From Yponomeuta sedellus (lineage: Eukaryota > Arthropoda > Insecta > Lepidoptera > Yponomeutidae), in contig OW203729.1 in NCBI GenBank assembly GCA_934045075.1, forward strand, positions 7,597,816 to 7,661,815: DNA of 64,000 nt, in the 5' to 3' direction. The position numbers and the translations under genes are program-made. Positions 37,701 through 49,000 of this stretch are shown in pieces. The notes under the pieces are model-generated. The model was not told the origin of the DNA, made no database searches, and saw only the letters and a list, made by a program, of their open reading frames with translations. How positions within the stretch are numbered: position 1 is the first letter of the stretch; each line of letters opens with the position of its first letter.

Positions 37701-38680
37701 CTTGGGGCAAGTAACACTTTCGTTTAGTTAAATTTGTTTCAAAAAGCTTATATTCTTATAAATTATAATCGAGAGTAAGTAGAATATTTTACAACATCAA
37801 GTTCGTTTATATATATATATATATATTTCTAATGTACTAACCCGTGCTAAGGACAATTTTAAAAACCTATTTAGACCTCTGGCACGGATAGCCAGAGGTC
37901 GCGGGTTCGAATCCTGGCATGGGTGTAATTTTTAGCCTCTAAATAGGTTTTTAAAAATGTTTATATATTGTTGAAATATAGAATTCTATTATTGTGTATG
38001 AAAAAAGCTCAAAATTTGGAGTAGGTACTCTTGTAAAAATAAAATTGCTAAAAATATGACACTTAACGTTGGTCTTAAAGTGTGTTTTTTGAGTGAAACC
38101 AGCGAATGAATATGTTACCCTTAGGATATGAATATGTTATTTTATTATCCTTCTAGAGTTCAATAAAATTATTTTCTCTACTCCTCTCTACAGTAGATAA
38201 ATTAGATAACATTGTAACTACTTGTAATTTATACAAAATTTAATAGACCATTCTATAAGAATAAAAACTGTAACTACCCGTTGCTTTAAAGCATTGTGAA
38301 TGTACTAAGTACTATATAAATAGAATAATTTGTCGCAAAAATATTTCTTTAAACTCCATCCTCCCCTACGCTTTATTTTCATTAAGCATATACGATAATT
38401 AAAAATAGAATGACAAATAAAATGCAAAAGCGCACGCTCTTTATAATAAGGCCAAAACTCTGATTTAAACTTGATTCCACAGCCAAGGCAGAAACTAACG
38501 CATGCCCTTGAAATATATACTGTGCAAGTTAAACAAATAACACTGTCTTATTCACTTACCAGAACTCCTTGAAGTGTCTTCAAAAAGCACATTAGCACCG
38601 GCTGGCGAAAAGCTGTCCAGTGAAGCTTTGCCATTGTCACTAAAGTTAGCCACTATTAGACAAAACACAAGAATCTTCAT
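22760..38680 (-). CDS. MCORP: Multicopper oxidase-related protein (copper sites degenerate)
   Basis: Nine exons on the minus strand: 38680-38560, 37379-37029, 36744-36531, 35564-35401, 29647-29463, 27658-27448, 24694-24494, 23889-23751, 22994-22760. All splice sites and phases agree and give 606 aa. Residues 1-17 look like a signal peptide (MKILVFCLIVANFSDNG). The fold is multicopper oxidase: SIHWHGVDQRGTPYMDGVS with TQCPI (motif 1), FFYHADS (motif 2), YAFHMHGHSMQVV (motif 3), LLECRACGL (motif 4). Motif 1 keeps both His. Motif 2 has lost its second His, motif 3 its first His, and motif 4 its three His while keeping Cys. Roughly half of the ten His ligands remain, so oxidase activity is not expected. 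Insects have such a gene, MCORP, required for viability and ovary development in Tribolium; orthology is inferred from this pattern and from closeness to Lac2. A degraded Lac2 paralogue is the alternative. Introns 4 and 6 are swollen by transposons. Confidence 0.87.
23000..24493 (-). other. MCORP introns 7 and 8
   Basis: Apart from exon 8 (23889-23751) this is AT-rich intron. I see no repeat family or second gene in it. Confidence 0.55.
24881..24987 (+). mobile_element. tRNA-Ile-like SINE with perfect target duplication
   Basis: The head GCCCATTAGCTCAGTTGG, B box GGGTTCGAATCCC and tail TTTTTAGCCTCTAAATAGG are flanked by AAATAATGTATG on both sides (24869-24880 and 24988-24999). This is the cleanest copy of the family. 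It would score as a tRNA in a scan, but the tail and duplication show it is a retroposon in MCORP intron 6. Confidence 0.9.
25358..26754 (+). mobile_element. mariner element, degenerate
   Basis: About 1.4 kb, flanked by TA on both sides, with inverted ends sharing CACTCAGAAAGTTTT. The transposase relic runs from ATG 25667 to TAA 26690. It shows the N-terminal REQFRAMIFYDF block, FKRGRLTLEDEHRSG, VTGDES (first catalytic Asp), LHHDNAPSH (second) and HPPYSPDLAPCDFF (third, D34D spacing type). It is broken by frameshifts and by an in-frame stop just after the first catalytic motif, so it is inactive. It lies in MCORP intron 6 in the opposite orientation to the gene. Confidence 0.93.
25435..25520 (-). 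mobile_element. Penelope-like end fragment inside the mariner 5' region
   Basis: Contains CGTTTATTAC, CCAACGTTTCGGCAC and GGTGCCGTGGTC, whose complement (GACCACGGCACC ... GCCGAAACGT) resembles the recurring 3' signature of Penelope-like retroelements. The same signature recurs at 31600-31680 and 43310-43390. The spacing from TIR to ATG is larger than usual for mariner, consistent with an insertion. The class is tentative. Confidence 0.45.
27670..29460 (-). other. MCORP intron 5
   Basis: Contains two perfect hairpins at 27806-27905 (AATTGCTTAAAATATATT with its complement, and GACCATCTAGTC with its complement). The remainder is AT-rich with no recognised gene. Confidence 0.55.
29831..30050 (-). 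mobile_element. tRNA-Ile-like SINE bracketed by 47-bp inverted repeats
   Basis: The SINE on the minus strand (tail complement at about 29878-29905, tRNA head about 29905-29985) is enclosed by arms 29831-29877 and 30004-30050. These are exact reverse complements and contain CACTAACCCGTGCTAAGGAC. Ordinary SINE insertions have direct, not inverted, flanks. The same arm sequence flanks the copy at 37831, so the arms belong to the element. Confidence 0.85.
30130..30660 (-). mobile_element. SINE split by a MITE
   Basis: A reverse-oriented tRNA-type SINE (30160-30195 and 30501-30660: GCCCCACTGCT, GAGCACAGACATTTTCTCAG, TACGCGTGCCCACC, TTTCTTTACGATGTTTTCC) is interrupted by the 305-bp MITE at 30196-30500. 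Confidence 0.7.
30196..30500. mobile_element. MITE with TIR AGTGCTTAGTGCGAG
   Basis: A 305-bp element with inverted ends AGTGCTTAGTGCGAGTTT and complement, and a second inner pair around ACTACTCGAT / GCGGTAGT. It is flanked by CTG at 30193-30195 and 30501-30503, a probable 3-bp target duplication. It is non-coding. Confidence 0.75.
31060..31690. repeat. Repeat fragments in MCORP intron 4
   Basis: 31080-31165 carries the dispersed motif TATCCCAGAGGGGCAG twice (also seen near 35640, 49440 and 56560). 31600-31680 carries the Penelope-like signature CCGATGTTTCGGCAG ... GCCGTGGTCTCGG. Neither is coding. Confidence 0.5.
32288..33100 (-). mobile_element. Non-LTR retrotransposon (LINE), reverse transcriptase C-terminal remnant
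   Basis: Two minus-strand reading frames separated by a frameshift. The upstream piece (33037-32849) has LNPKKLQYILLGTKM and NLGLIMDERLRFENHV, the end of a reverse-transcriptase domain. The downstream piece (32776-32288) has LVHSKLNYCDAVYGP, RLLQRIQNSCIRF and FKFAASKIWNDIP, the thumb and C-terminal region of jockey/CR1-like elements. It is 5'-truncated and inside MCORP intron 4. Confidence 0.85.
33563..34125 (+). repeat. Dispersed arthropod repeat, split by a 5S-SINE
   Basis: The left part 33563-33640 (TAGCTGACCCAGCGAACTTC) and right part 34014-34125 (AGAATTAGCGAAATCGGTTC, ATTTGCGCTTACCAACACA) make one repeat matching the two uninterrupted copies at 61843-62013 and 62014-62200. Confidence 0.8.
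33641..34006 (-). mobile_element. 5S rRNA-derived SINE, full length, with target duplication
   Basis: A 366-bp copy on the minus strand flanked by ACTATCC on both sides (33634-33640, 34007-34013). The head resembles 5S rRNA: TTAAGCAACAACAG and GGATGGGTGACCGTCCCGTG match the intermediate-element region of 5S genes. The tail ends at CCCCAGCAGTG ... GGGTTGATAACGAAC. Confidence 0.9.
34136..34200 (+). repeat. SINE scrap with a CT/AG simple-sequence palindrome
   Basis: GGGTGGTAATTAAGACC is followed by (CT)n then (GA)n forming a palindrome centred near 34179. Confidence 0.5.
34210..35400 (-). other. MCORP intron 4, proximal part
   Basis: About 1.2 kb of AT-rich intron with no gene or family recognised. 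Confidence 0.5.
35885..36095 (-). mobile_element. 5S-SINE, 5'-truncated, in MCORP intron 3
   Basis: The reverse copy begins at CCACCGAGGGGCACGGGTC and ends near GCCGGCACCGG. The 5S-like head is lacking. Confidence 0.75.
37831..37955 (+). mobile_element. tRNA-Ile-like SINE, internally rearranged, with terminal inverted repeats
   Basis: It starts with TACTAACCCGTGCTAAGGAC and AAAAACCTATTTAGA, then CCTCTGGCACGGATAGCC (a small palindrome), B box GGGTTCGAATCC and ends TCTAAATAGGTTTTT. The two ends are inverted copies of each other. An (AT)n run precedes it at 37808-37826. Confidence 0.75.
37960..38559 (-). other. MCORP intron 1, distal part
   Basis: AT-rich intron sequence. Nothing recognised. 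Confidence 0.5.
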
Positions 38681-40024
<1,344 letters not shown>

Positions 40025-40030
40025 TTTATT
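40025..40030 (-). terminator. Candidate polyadenylation signal of the first odorant receptor
   Basis: AATAAA on the minus strand about 70 bp after the stop at 40099. Confidence 0.5.
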
Positions 40031-40098
40031 GTTTTACACACTGACTCTCTAGATAGCTACGTTAGTTTTGGACAAAATGCTTGTAAACAGTAATTAAA

Positions 40099-43000
40099 TC
40101 AGTAACTGTAGTGAAGTTTTACAACAGTAACAAACTTATACATAACCTGGCAAGTACTAGCAAACGTGGCAATATTAACTGGTACAATGTAGGCAGCCAA
40201 CAGCTCTATCGGTCTCTGAGCGGAAACAAGCATATTGTATACAATTTTCTTCTCAGCCAAATCAAAATTCTCCCAGCCACAGCTGTACACAGCCCTTTCG
40301 AATACCTCTGAAGCATTGACCAGTCTTTGACACAGAAAACAGTAAAGAAAAAGCACAAGCATGCCGTATAATAGTATCGGACTAAAAGCAACATACTCTT
40401 CAAACGACAGAAAGAAGAAGAGCATGATGCAGACGGCGTTCGATATGAAGTTCACACCAATCTGCATACTGTAAAGATCTTTTAGCTTCTCAATGGTTCC
40501 TAGAATCATGCAGTGCCGAGTAATAAAGGAGTGAAGTCTTTCTTTGACTAACGCCTTTCTGTCAGTCACATCAGTCGCGGTATCGGGTTTCTTCCAGTCT
40601 TCGGCTATTTCGTTCAGTTGGTTGATTTCGGCTGACAGGATGGTATACATTGCTGCCGTGTGGGCTATCAGCAGGCACAAGAGAGCCTGGTACGTCAAGT
40701 CCACTACGGCGACGGTTAACTCCGAAATGCAAAGGATAAACATACATATTCCACGGTTTGGGCTTTGCGTCAACGGCTCCATTCCTAGAAAACCAACGGA
40801 ATTATTTACTATATCTTTTTCAAACTGGCAGGTGGGATACTAATATATTTCACATTGGATTATAAAAAAAACTTTCAAAATTACTTACCTACTTTCAAAA
40901 CGAAAGAGAAAAATGTTAATTGGTTGATCTCGAGATAAAGGATTAGAATACCAGAGGTAACAGTAGCCTTAAGGTCGTTGTTTTCTCTTATTTATTCAGA
41001 ATTGAATCGATATTTTGTGGCCAGCCACATTTTATTTTGTATTCATAAAGTATTTCTAGGTATCACAATTGATGCAAAGTTTCAATGGTGTCCTCATATA
41101 GAAACATTAGTAAATAGGCTTAGTTCAGCAGCATATGCAGTCAAAAGAGTTAGGGAACTAACTGACGTCGCAACTGCTAGGCTTGTTTATTTTAGTTTCT
41201 TCCATAGTCTTATGTCCTATGGCATACTACTGTGGGGACGGGCAGCAGACATTGAGACCAACTTTGTCTTGCAGAAGAGAGCGATCAGATTTATTTATAG
41301 GCTGGGTTAGAGATTTGTTAAGAGAATTCTTTAAAGAAACTAACATCCTGATAGTTGCCAGTCAGTATATAATTACATGAAAACATTATGTACGTTAGGA
41401 AAAATATCAGTAACTTTAAAACTTTAAGTAGCCAACACAATGTAAATACTAGAAATAAACATAAACTTTTATTCCCACTATTTAGGCTGGCAAAGGTTAA
41501 TACATCCTTCATGGGGCACTGTATACGCTTCTATAATAAAATTCCTAAGATATATTAAGCTTGACTGAATCGCGGTTCAAAAAATTAAGTTAAGCACGGT
41601 TAAGCACACTTTGTACCAAAAGGGCTACTATAACATAAAGGATTATTTAGATGACAAAGTGGTCTGGAATTAAAGCCAGTACAATGTATGAGTTGTATGC
41701 TTTATAATAATTATATAAACTATGTTAATTAAGGACTTTTGAAAAGACTAAGTTTGGAGTTTTTTTTGTCCATTTTTTCTCCTTAATGATCTAGATTTTG
41801 AAATGGACATTAGTTTGAATTGTAACGTTCATTAAGCCGCAGATTCTGTGCTACTTTTCATAAAAACTTTTCATTTCATTTCGTTTCATATGGCACATAT
41901 ATTTATTGCCTTCATCTTGAAGACAATATAACAATAGCATTTTTTTTTCGTTGAGAAACTTGGTAGGTAAATGAAAGGTTTTCTTTAAATATTAAATGTA
42001 TAAAGTGAAATTAAAAAAAACAGACGGAAGTGAAGGACTTAGGGGAGGACCTATGTCCAACTTTAGTGAGGAGTATAGCTTATTAATTTATTGAATGTGA
42101 AATTAATATATAACCTACCTACACAAAGCGTCATGCAATAGGTATTGTCGGCACCAGCCTTGGTTGGCAAGTAGATGACTAACACATTCAAATAGTACAA
42201 TCCAATAAAGACCAACAAAATTATCATGATTACTGAAAGCAGACGCTGGTGGGTCTTCTCAAACTGCTTACTGACCAAATCGTCATTGTTTTTTGCCATG
42301 ACGATGAGAGACTTAATGAGGGGTCTGAAAAATATATACAACCTATTATTTTTGTTGCTTTATTACAACTTATTTTTGATAATTACACAGGTTTAAAGAT
42401 AACGTACTATTTTAATAACAGAGAACAAAAATCATCAAAAAATTCACGTGTTTGTGATGACCTTATTACTAATAGCAATTTGTTGCAAACTATCACATGA
42501 GAGTAATGGATATGTCACAGTCAAAACTCTTAAACGGTCAAAACTGCATTGGATTAACTGCAACAGATATACTAATTATTAAAAAATAATAAAATAAAAG
42601 GATCCAGAAACAAATATAGATACTGTGTTAATGAAATACGACCTCTGTGGCGTAGCGGTAGCGCGTCCGCCTACCATGCAAGAGGTCCCGAGTTTGAATC
42701 CCGGCTGGGGACAAAAAAGCCCAGGTCTTGGATGTTTACATGTTTGTGATGTCGTTGTTTCTGGTTCACACGACACAGGGTATCCTAGTGTGGGGACAGA
42801 AGCAATGTATGTGCTAGTATGTAAATGTTATTATATTTATGTTATTAAATAACGCGAAACCAGAAAGCTGTTCTTTAGAATCATTCAGGCACTTGAATAT
42901 ACAAAAAGTTCCAAGGCACTTCCAATGGGTAAATCATGAATCAAAATTCTCGAAAATTTTATACTTTGTGATTGGAATTTGTTACGATTCGATTCCGGTA

Positions 43001-46000
43001 GGCTTAGAGGTTTTGCGATATGTGAATGAGATGTCCAGCAGTGCTATTCACTAGCCCCGTTCGCTAGTGAGTTCGATCGAATTCGTATTCAGTAATATAA
43101 GCTACCCCAGCGCTACGGCGGTGAAGTGAACTAGTTGTGCAGGTGGGATATTGACCCTTATTTCTATTAAGTTACGTTTAAAACAAAGGGAGTCCGAATC
43201 TCGACTTTATTACATCTGTCAAATAACCCTTTCGCGGACAACGGCAAAATAATTACTAAAATATTTTTTGCCGAGGGTAGTAAATGCTTTCAAAAAGAGC
43301 CTGTCACCTCAGTCATCCGAGACCACGGCACCTGGAAAAGTGCCAAAACGTCGGAAAAATGTAATAAACGAGTAAAATCCGTATAACAACTTGATTAAAA
43401 TATGATATTTTTTTCAAAAATATTTGTAAATTAACAGGTAGTTAGAGTGCTTTAATTTTCGCTCTCAGCACCGCTCGCAAACTCTAGGATTTATGCAAGT
43501 TCAATCGAAAAATTTTACTGACTTTCACTATTCCTCCTTCTTCGTTAGTCTTTTTTTGAAGTCGATTTATCTAATTTTGCATTTTCAGCTTATGCAAGTT
43601 ATTATTTGGGGATATTAACCCCATACTATCGGTAAAGGCGAAAATATTATCAATATTAAGCATTGATAATACTACTATAATAAGGCCGCCAATTGTAGTG
43701 TACTATATTATTATTTAAGTCTCTTATGTAATTCTTGGTGAACATGGGATAAAGAATAATGTAATAATAAAGAATAAAGAATATGAACTAATTCCGCGCA
43801 GACGAAGTCGCGGGCATCAGCTAATTTACCATATTGGCATTGGCAAGAAGTTCGTGTACCCATGAAAGGGTTAATTCGATCGTGAGCTCACATCACCATT
43901 CACATCACACTCACTTGTGCGTGACGTTTAATTCGTATTCAGAAGCAAAATACCCACAAGTGATGTTGCCATGGGATACCTATAAGGGATGGAACACCAA
44001 TGTTTGTCAGTCGAAAAGTCACATGTCACATTATTATTTTGTTCAGCTTAATTAGCTAAACGCTCCCAAAATATTTCTTACAAATAAATCGTTCTGCTTC
44101 ATTTTTATAAAGTCTAAGCTATTTCGAGTTTACGTCTTATGTAAGAGTGGAAAAAATATCTTATATTGTTCACCTAAGAGTACCCACCGGCGAAGCTTTC
44201 TTCTTCTACAAATAAACAAAGGTAACCGCAAAAATGTATTTTAAATATTTACCAAGACATTGGCTTAAATTTATCACACATATGGATGATTAATCAATTG
44301 TGTAGGTAGTACAAAATGCTTGAAATACGTTGTAACAAATTTTACATTGCGTGTCATATAACCTTCCCTGCTTAAAAAATTACGAAATTTTATTCCAGTT
44401 TGAAGCTCAATCAGCTATTTGAAGGCTCCTGACACCAACATACTCAGGTGCTCCATCAGAAGTAATGATCGCTATTGAGATATGTGCGAAAATGTATTTG
44501 GGACAATATGGCATGGTTAGCTCTACATTAATTTTGCACGATCTACATAAAGGGGATCTGAGAAAACCACAAAATCTGCAACGGTTGTTTCTTTATTTGG
44601 ACACCTCTCTGGAGATCACGAATCCCAGACCAATATTCGTCTACCTAAGGACGAAATCAAAAACTTTGGCCAAGATTTTGAAACCTTTTATGAAAGAAAC
44701 AGAAGGGATATTTAAAAAAAACCATAAGGTTAGTACTCGTAGTAACGAAGAACCTCGCCTCAGCAAACGTGATTTGGTACATTAATTCTTGACCCTGCCA
44801 TCAAAATGACATCTTGCAATCAAGATGAAACTAGTAGAAATACTAGTTTCCTATTGATATTAAAGTAATAACATTCTTAGATTTTAAAAACCTATTTAGA
44901 GGCTAAAAATTGCACCCATGCCGGGATTCGAACCCGCGACCTCTGGCTATGCGTGCCAAATTGTTTTTAGATTGTTCTACAAATGTTTTTATTTTAATGA
45001 TGAGTCCTTGATGTTATATTGGTAAACACATTTTGCGCAATAAATAAATGGTAGTTATCTTATCATCCATAAATCTTTTCCAGACTCCTGATGCCGACTG
45101 AAATATTTCAAGGATTGCTACTTCATTGACAGATGTCTCACATGACAGCCATGTGTTTAGCAAAAACCCTTTAAGGCACCATCTCATCAATGTGCTGAGC
45201 TCTGGAAAGAGCGAGGCCTCACTGGGTAAACAATTAGCTAAATCTATTGCGATTTATATATTTAAACAGCCTATACTTTTATTGTACTACTTTTGAATTA
45301 AATCTGTATTTTCTAGGTGACTCACGCTATACTCCGAGAGAGCATAGATAATGACAACTCTGGTTGAGGATACTCCAGCCCTCGGTAGAAGAATTAAACT
45401 AAAAAGCAATGCATAACATGTTCTTGATGACCCCCAAGGAATGATCCCCACCATTCCCTAGATGTTAATAATCGAGAATTACAAAAAGAAATGCAGATTG
45501 TGCATCATCTCGAGATATATAAAAATAACGAAGCATTGTTTTTAATCTGTTTTAGCAAAATGGTATTTAAGACCATACTCCATTAATCTAGACGGTGAAT
45601 TTTAAAAATAATTATTAAGTTACTGTTACTTTAGAAATGCCACATATTTTTACACGAAATATCTGGAAGATTTATTTAAATTGATTGATTTAAATTTGAA
45701 ATAAATATTTTTCATGTAAATAAACAATAAAAAATGTAGTTTGTACATTTATTAAATAAAACGAATTGATTATGTATTCAAATTATTTTTTTAAGTCACC
45801 AACATTATACTCATTAATTACCTGCAACAAGCAAGGTACGTAGGTAGGTACAATCCACAGTACATTAATAGTCATTAAATCCACACTGCATGTCGACCTT
45901 TACACGTATCATTCTGTACAGTTGGGTACAAATCGAAAATAGGTAGTACCTATATGGTAACACTATTTTATGCCAATGAGAAAATTCTAATTTGGGCACA

Positions 46001-49000
46001 ACCTCTATGATCTGAGGACACAACTCTGTATTATAAGACCACCACCAACATGATACATTTTTGTTATTTATTTGGTCAAAGTAGTTTGTTATAAGTGTCA
46101 TCTACAAAACAACATTTAAAATCATAACCATTATTTTATTATGCTAATGCATAGAATCTGAGGGACAACCCTGTATTATAATTTATAAGACCACCACTAA
46201 CATGATACATCTTTGTTATTTATTTGGTCAAAGTAGTTTGTGATAAGTGTCATCTACAAAACAACATTTAAAATCATTACCATTATTTTATTATGCTAAT
46301 GCATAGAAATATTTAAACTATTACGTGCCAATTCTTCTTTACTTGCTACTAGATTGAATTGTAAGCCAAGGTCGATAACACTATCAGGCATCAAAAGTTA
46401 TAATTCATTCTAGTAAAAGAACTAGTTTTAGCATAACGAAATAAACTAATTTAAAAACGTCTCTTTAAATATGAAACTATAAAAATATAGCTTAATATTT
46501 GACCCCCGAAAACCTCTTGACGACAATGCAAAAGGTCTCGGGTTCGAATCCCGGCTGGATACAAAAGGGTCTTGGATGTTTACATGTTTGTGATATCGTT
46601 GTTTCTGGTTCCCACGACACAGGGTATCCGAGTGTGGGATCAGAAGCAGTGTATGTCCCTATATGTAAATGTTATGCTAACCTATTATGACCTGAATTAT
46701 TTTAGAGGCATAATAAATTGTAATTTTCACATACATTGCTTTTGACGGCTCCCTTAGCTACTTGTAATAATTATTTATTTTATATATCTTTTACTTTGTG
46801 AAAAAACAATGGGTGCCATATGGTCGGCCGATCGGCAAATACGTAAGCAAAAATCCCTCTATTAGACATATATTAGCTTTTTATTAGCGAACTATTTTTA
46901 TAATCTATTTGTAAAATCATGAAGATTTTAAGTAATGTATGAATTAATAAATAAAAACAGCATTTAAGTAATTTATGTTAAAGGCATTTATGTACTAGTA
47001 TACACACTTTTTTAGTTTTAAATGCGGACGTGAAATTGATAATTGATTGGAATTGATAACAGGATGCACAGAGCCCTACGTCACATTTATTGCATTGCAG
47101 TCTTGTCTGTCTCTTGCACATCTCCAAAGCACATTTGCGACGAGATTCGCTGGGAACTAAGAAGTGATTCCGTAATGATCCGACAGTATAGGAATTGCGA
47201 TAAATGCTTTCAATTCTTCGGTGGATATTTTCGGTTCGGCGCAATTCAAAAAAGTTGCATACTTTTGCGGCTGGTTTGCTAAAAGGTTGTAGACACACAA
47301 TCCAAAATATTAGTCCAAAAATTCAGTAGAAGACTTCCCTCGAAGGAAACTAAAATTTGCTTCGGGAAACATCGGTGGCTCCCGAAATAAATCAACGCAA
47401 CGTCCGAGTAGATCCGGCTTCAGGTTGTATATTTGGTACCACCCGTACATTTTTGCGTTTTGTTATCGTGATTGGTGTGTTGACAGAGGTGAAGACCCTA
47501 ATACCACTTCACACCCAGCGTTGAATTGTCGACCTGTCACATCATTACAAAACCACCCCTTCTTCGTCGCCCGAATCTTGATCAGAGTCGATTGCGGGTT
47601 CTGAAGGTTCAATGTATAGCAACTGCGGCTCAAATTCCTTATCTTCTAGCAGGGCTAGTACCTCATGGAGTGTATAACCCCTATCAAGACAAAAAAAAAC
47701 ACTGTTAAGCTACACAAAAACCAAACATAAACATTGCACACATTATTGGAATATACTACTTATCGGCCTAGGGCATCACCCGTAAATTTTGAGGTACGAT
47801 AAAACAAACACGTAAACAAAACTAAATTATATTACAATATAATCTAGTCACACATGTATACAGGAATAAAACAAATTGCGTTATTTCACGCAAATATATA
47901 CAATAATATACTTAAATAAAATACAATTTATACTGATATTTCCAACCAGATTTTACACTATTTAATCCGGTACGATAGCAGTTGTGACTACCATACCTCA
48001 GCTCTCTTAGCGCTGCATGCCGCTCACACCGGGTACCGGCAGAATACCAGTGCTGAAGTTCTTCCTGAACTTTCAGCACATGCTGAGTCGGAGCCCATTC
48101 ACATTTGCCACACCTACGTTGATCACTTCCAGTCCAGTAGGTACATTGCCCAGGTACACTACAGTACCGTGTATGCATTATTTTCTGTGTTTTTTTGCGT
48201 TTTATTTATGCTACTTTTTTGTTATTGCTTTGTTCGTGTTGTGACTTGTATTTGGTTTTGTATTGCTTTGCTTTGTATACGTGTGTGTGTGTCTTATGTG
48301 AATAAATGTTGTATCTATATATCTATCTAAAGTACAAAGTACTGCCAGAGGTCGTGGTTTTGTTTCTTTTTGGATTTCGCTGTACATTTGAACAAATACA
48401 TAGCCTCAGTATCAGTGTATTTACATCTTTGTCACCTAGCTGGTTTATCTAAACCTACTTCGTGATATCACAAACATAAGGCCATCCCGCTCGTAGCCTA
48501 GACGAACCGAATGATTGGAATCAATTACTTTGTATTAAGCTACAACAGGCGTAGTCAGGTGCTGGATGGGTGACCGTCTCGTGACTACCGCTTGTGATAT
48601 TTTTTCCGAGCGCTTCCGTGCTTCGCAAGGCACGCTAAGGCGATGGCGCCGGCTATCGCGTAATGGAAGTCGTTAAGCCATGTCAGAGGCTTTAGTTAGT
48701 TTATCCTGTTGTTTCCGCACTCAGCCTCATAGTTGGGCCGTTGCGAGATCACTCCAGTCAGTCAATCTTTTTTCAGAAAGCCAGCAGTGCACCAGCACCA
48801 GCAGCTTTCCTGCTATCGATGTTCGTTGCACTTCCACACTCTCACAGTGAATGGACACGTGGCGGGTCCTTCGTCTTCCTTGAGGCATCCTCGACATAAC
48901 GGGATGTCGGTCAGTCCCATAGCGTGGAGGTGTTTATTCAGTGGTCAATGGAGCGTCATAAGTGCCACAGCTTTGCGCAGATCGCTGCATGTGAGGCGTT

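Noticed and set aside
44465..44785. 106-codon open frame in receptor intron 2
   Set aside because: No recognised domain, no splice partners, in a transposon-rich intron.
47912..48178. Cys-containing minus-strand open frame
   Set aside because: Cys spacing does not fit a family I can name and no partner exon was found.
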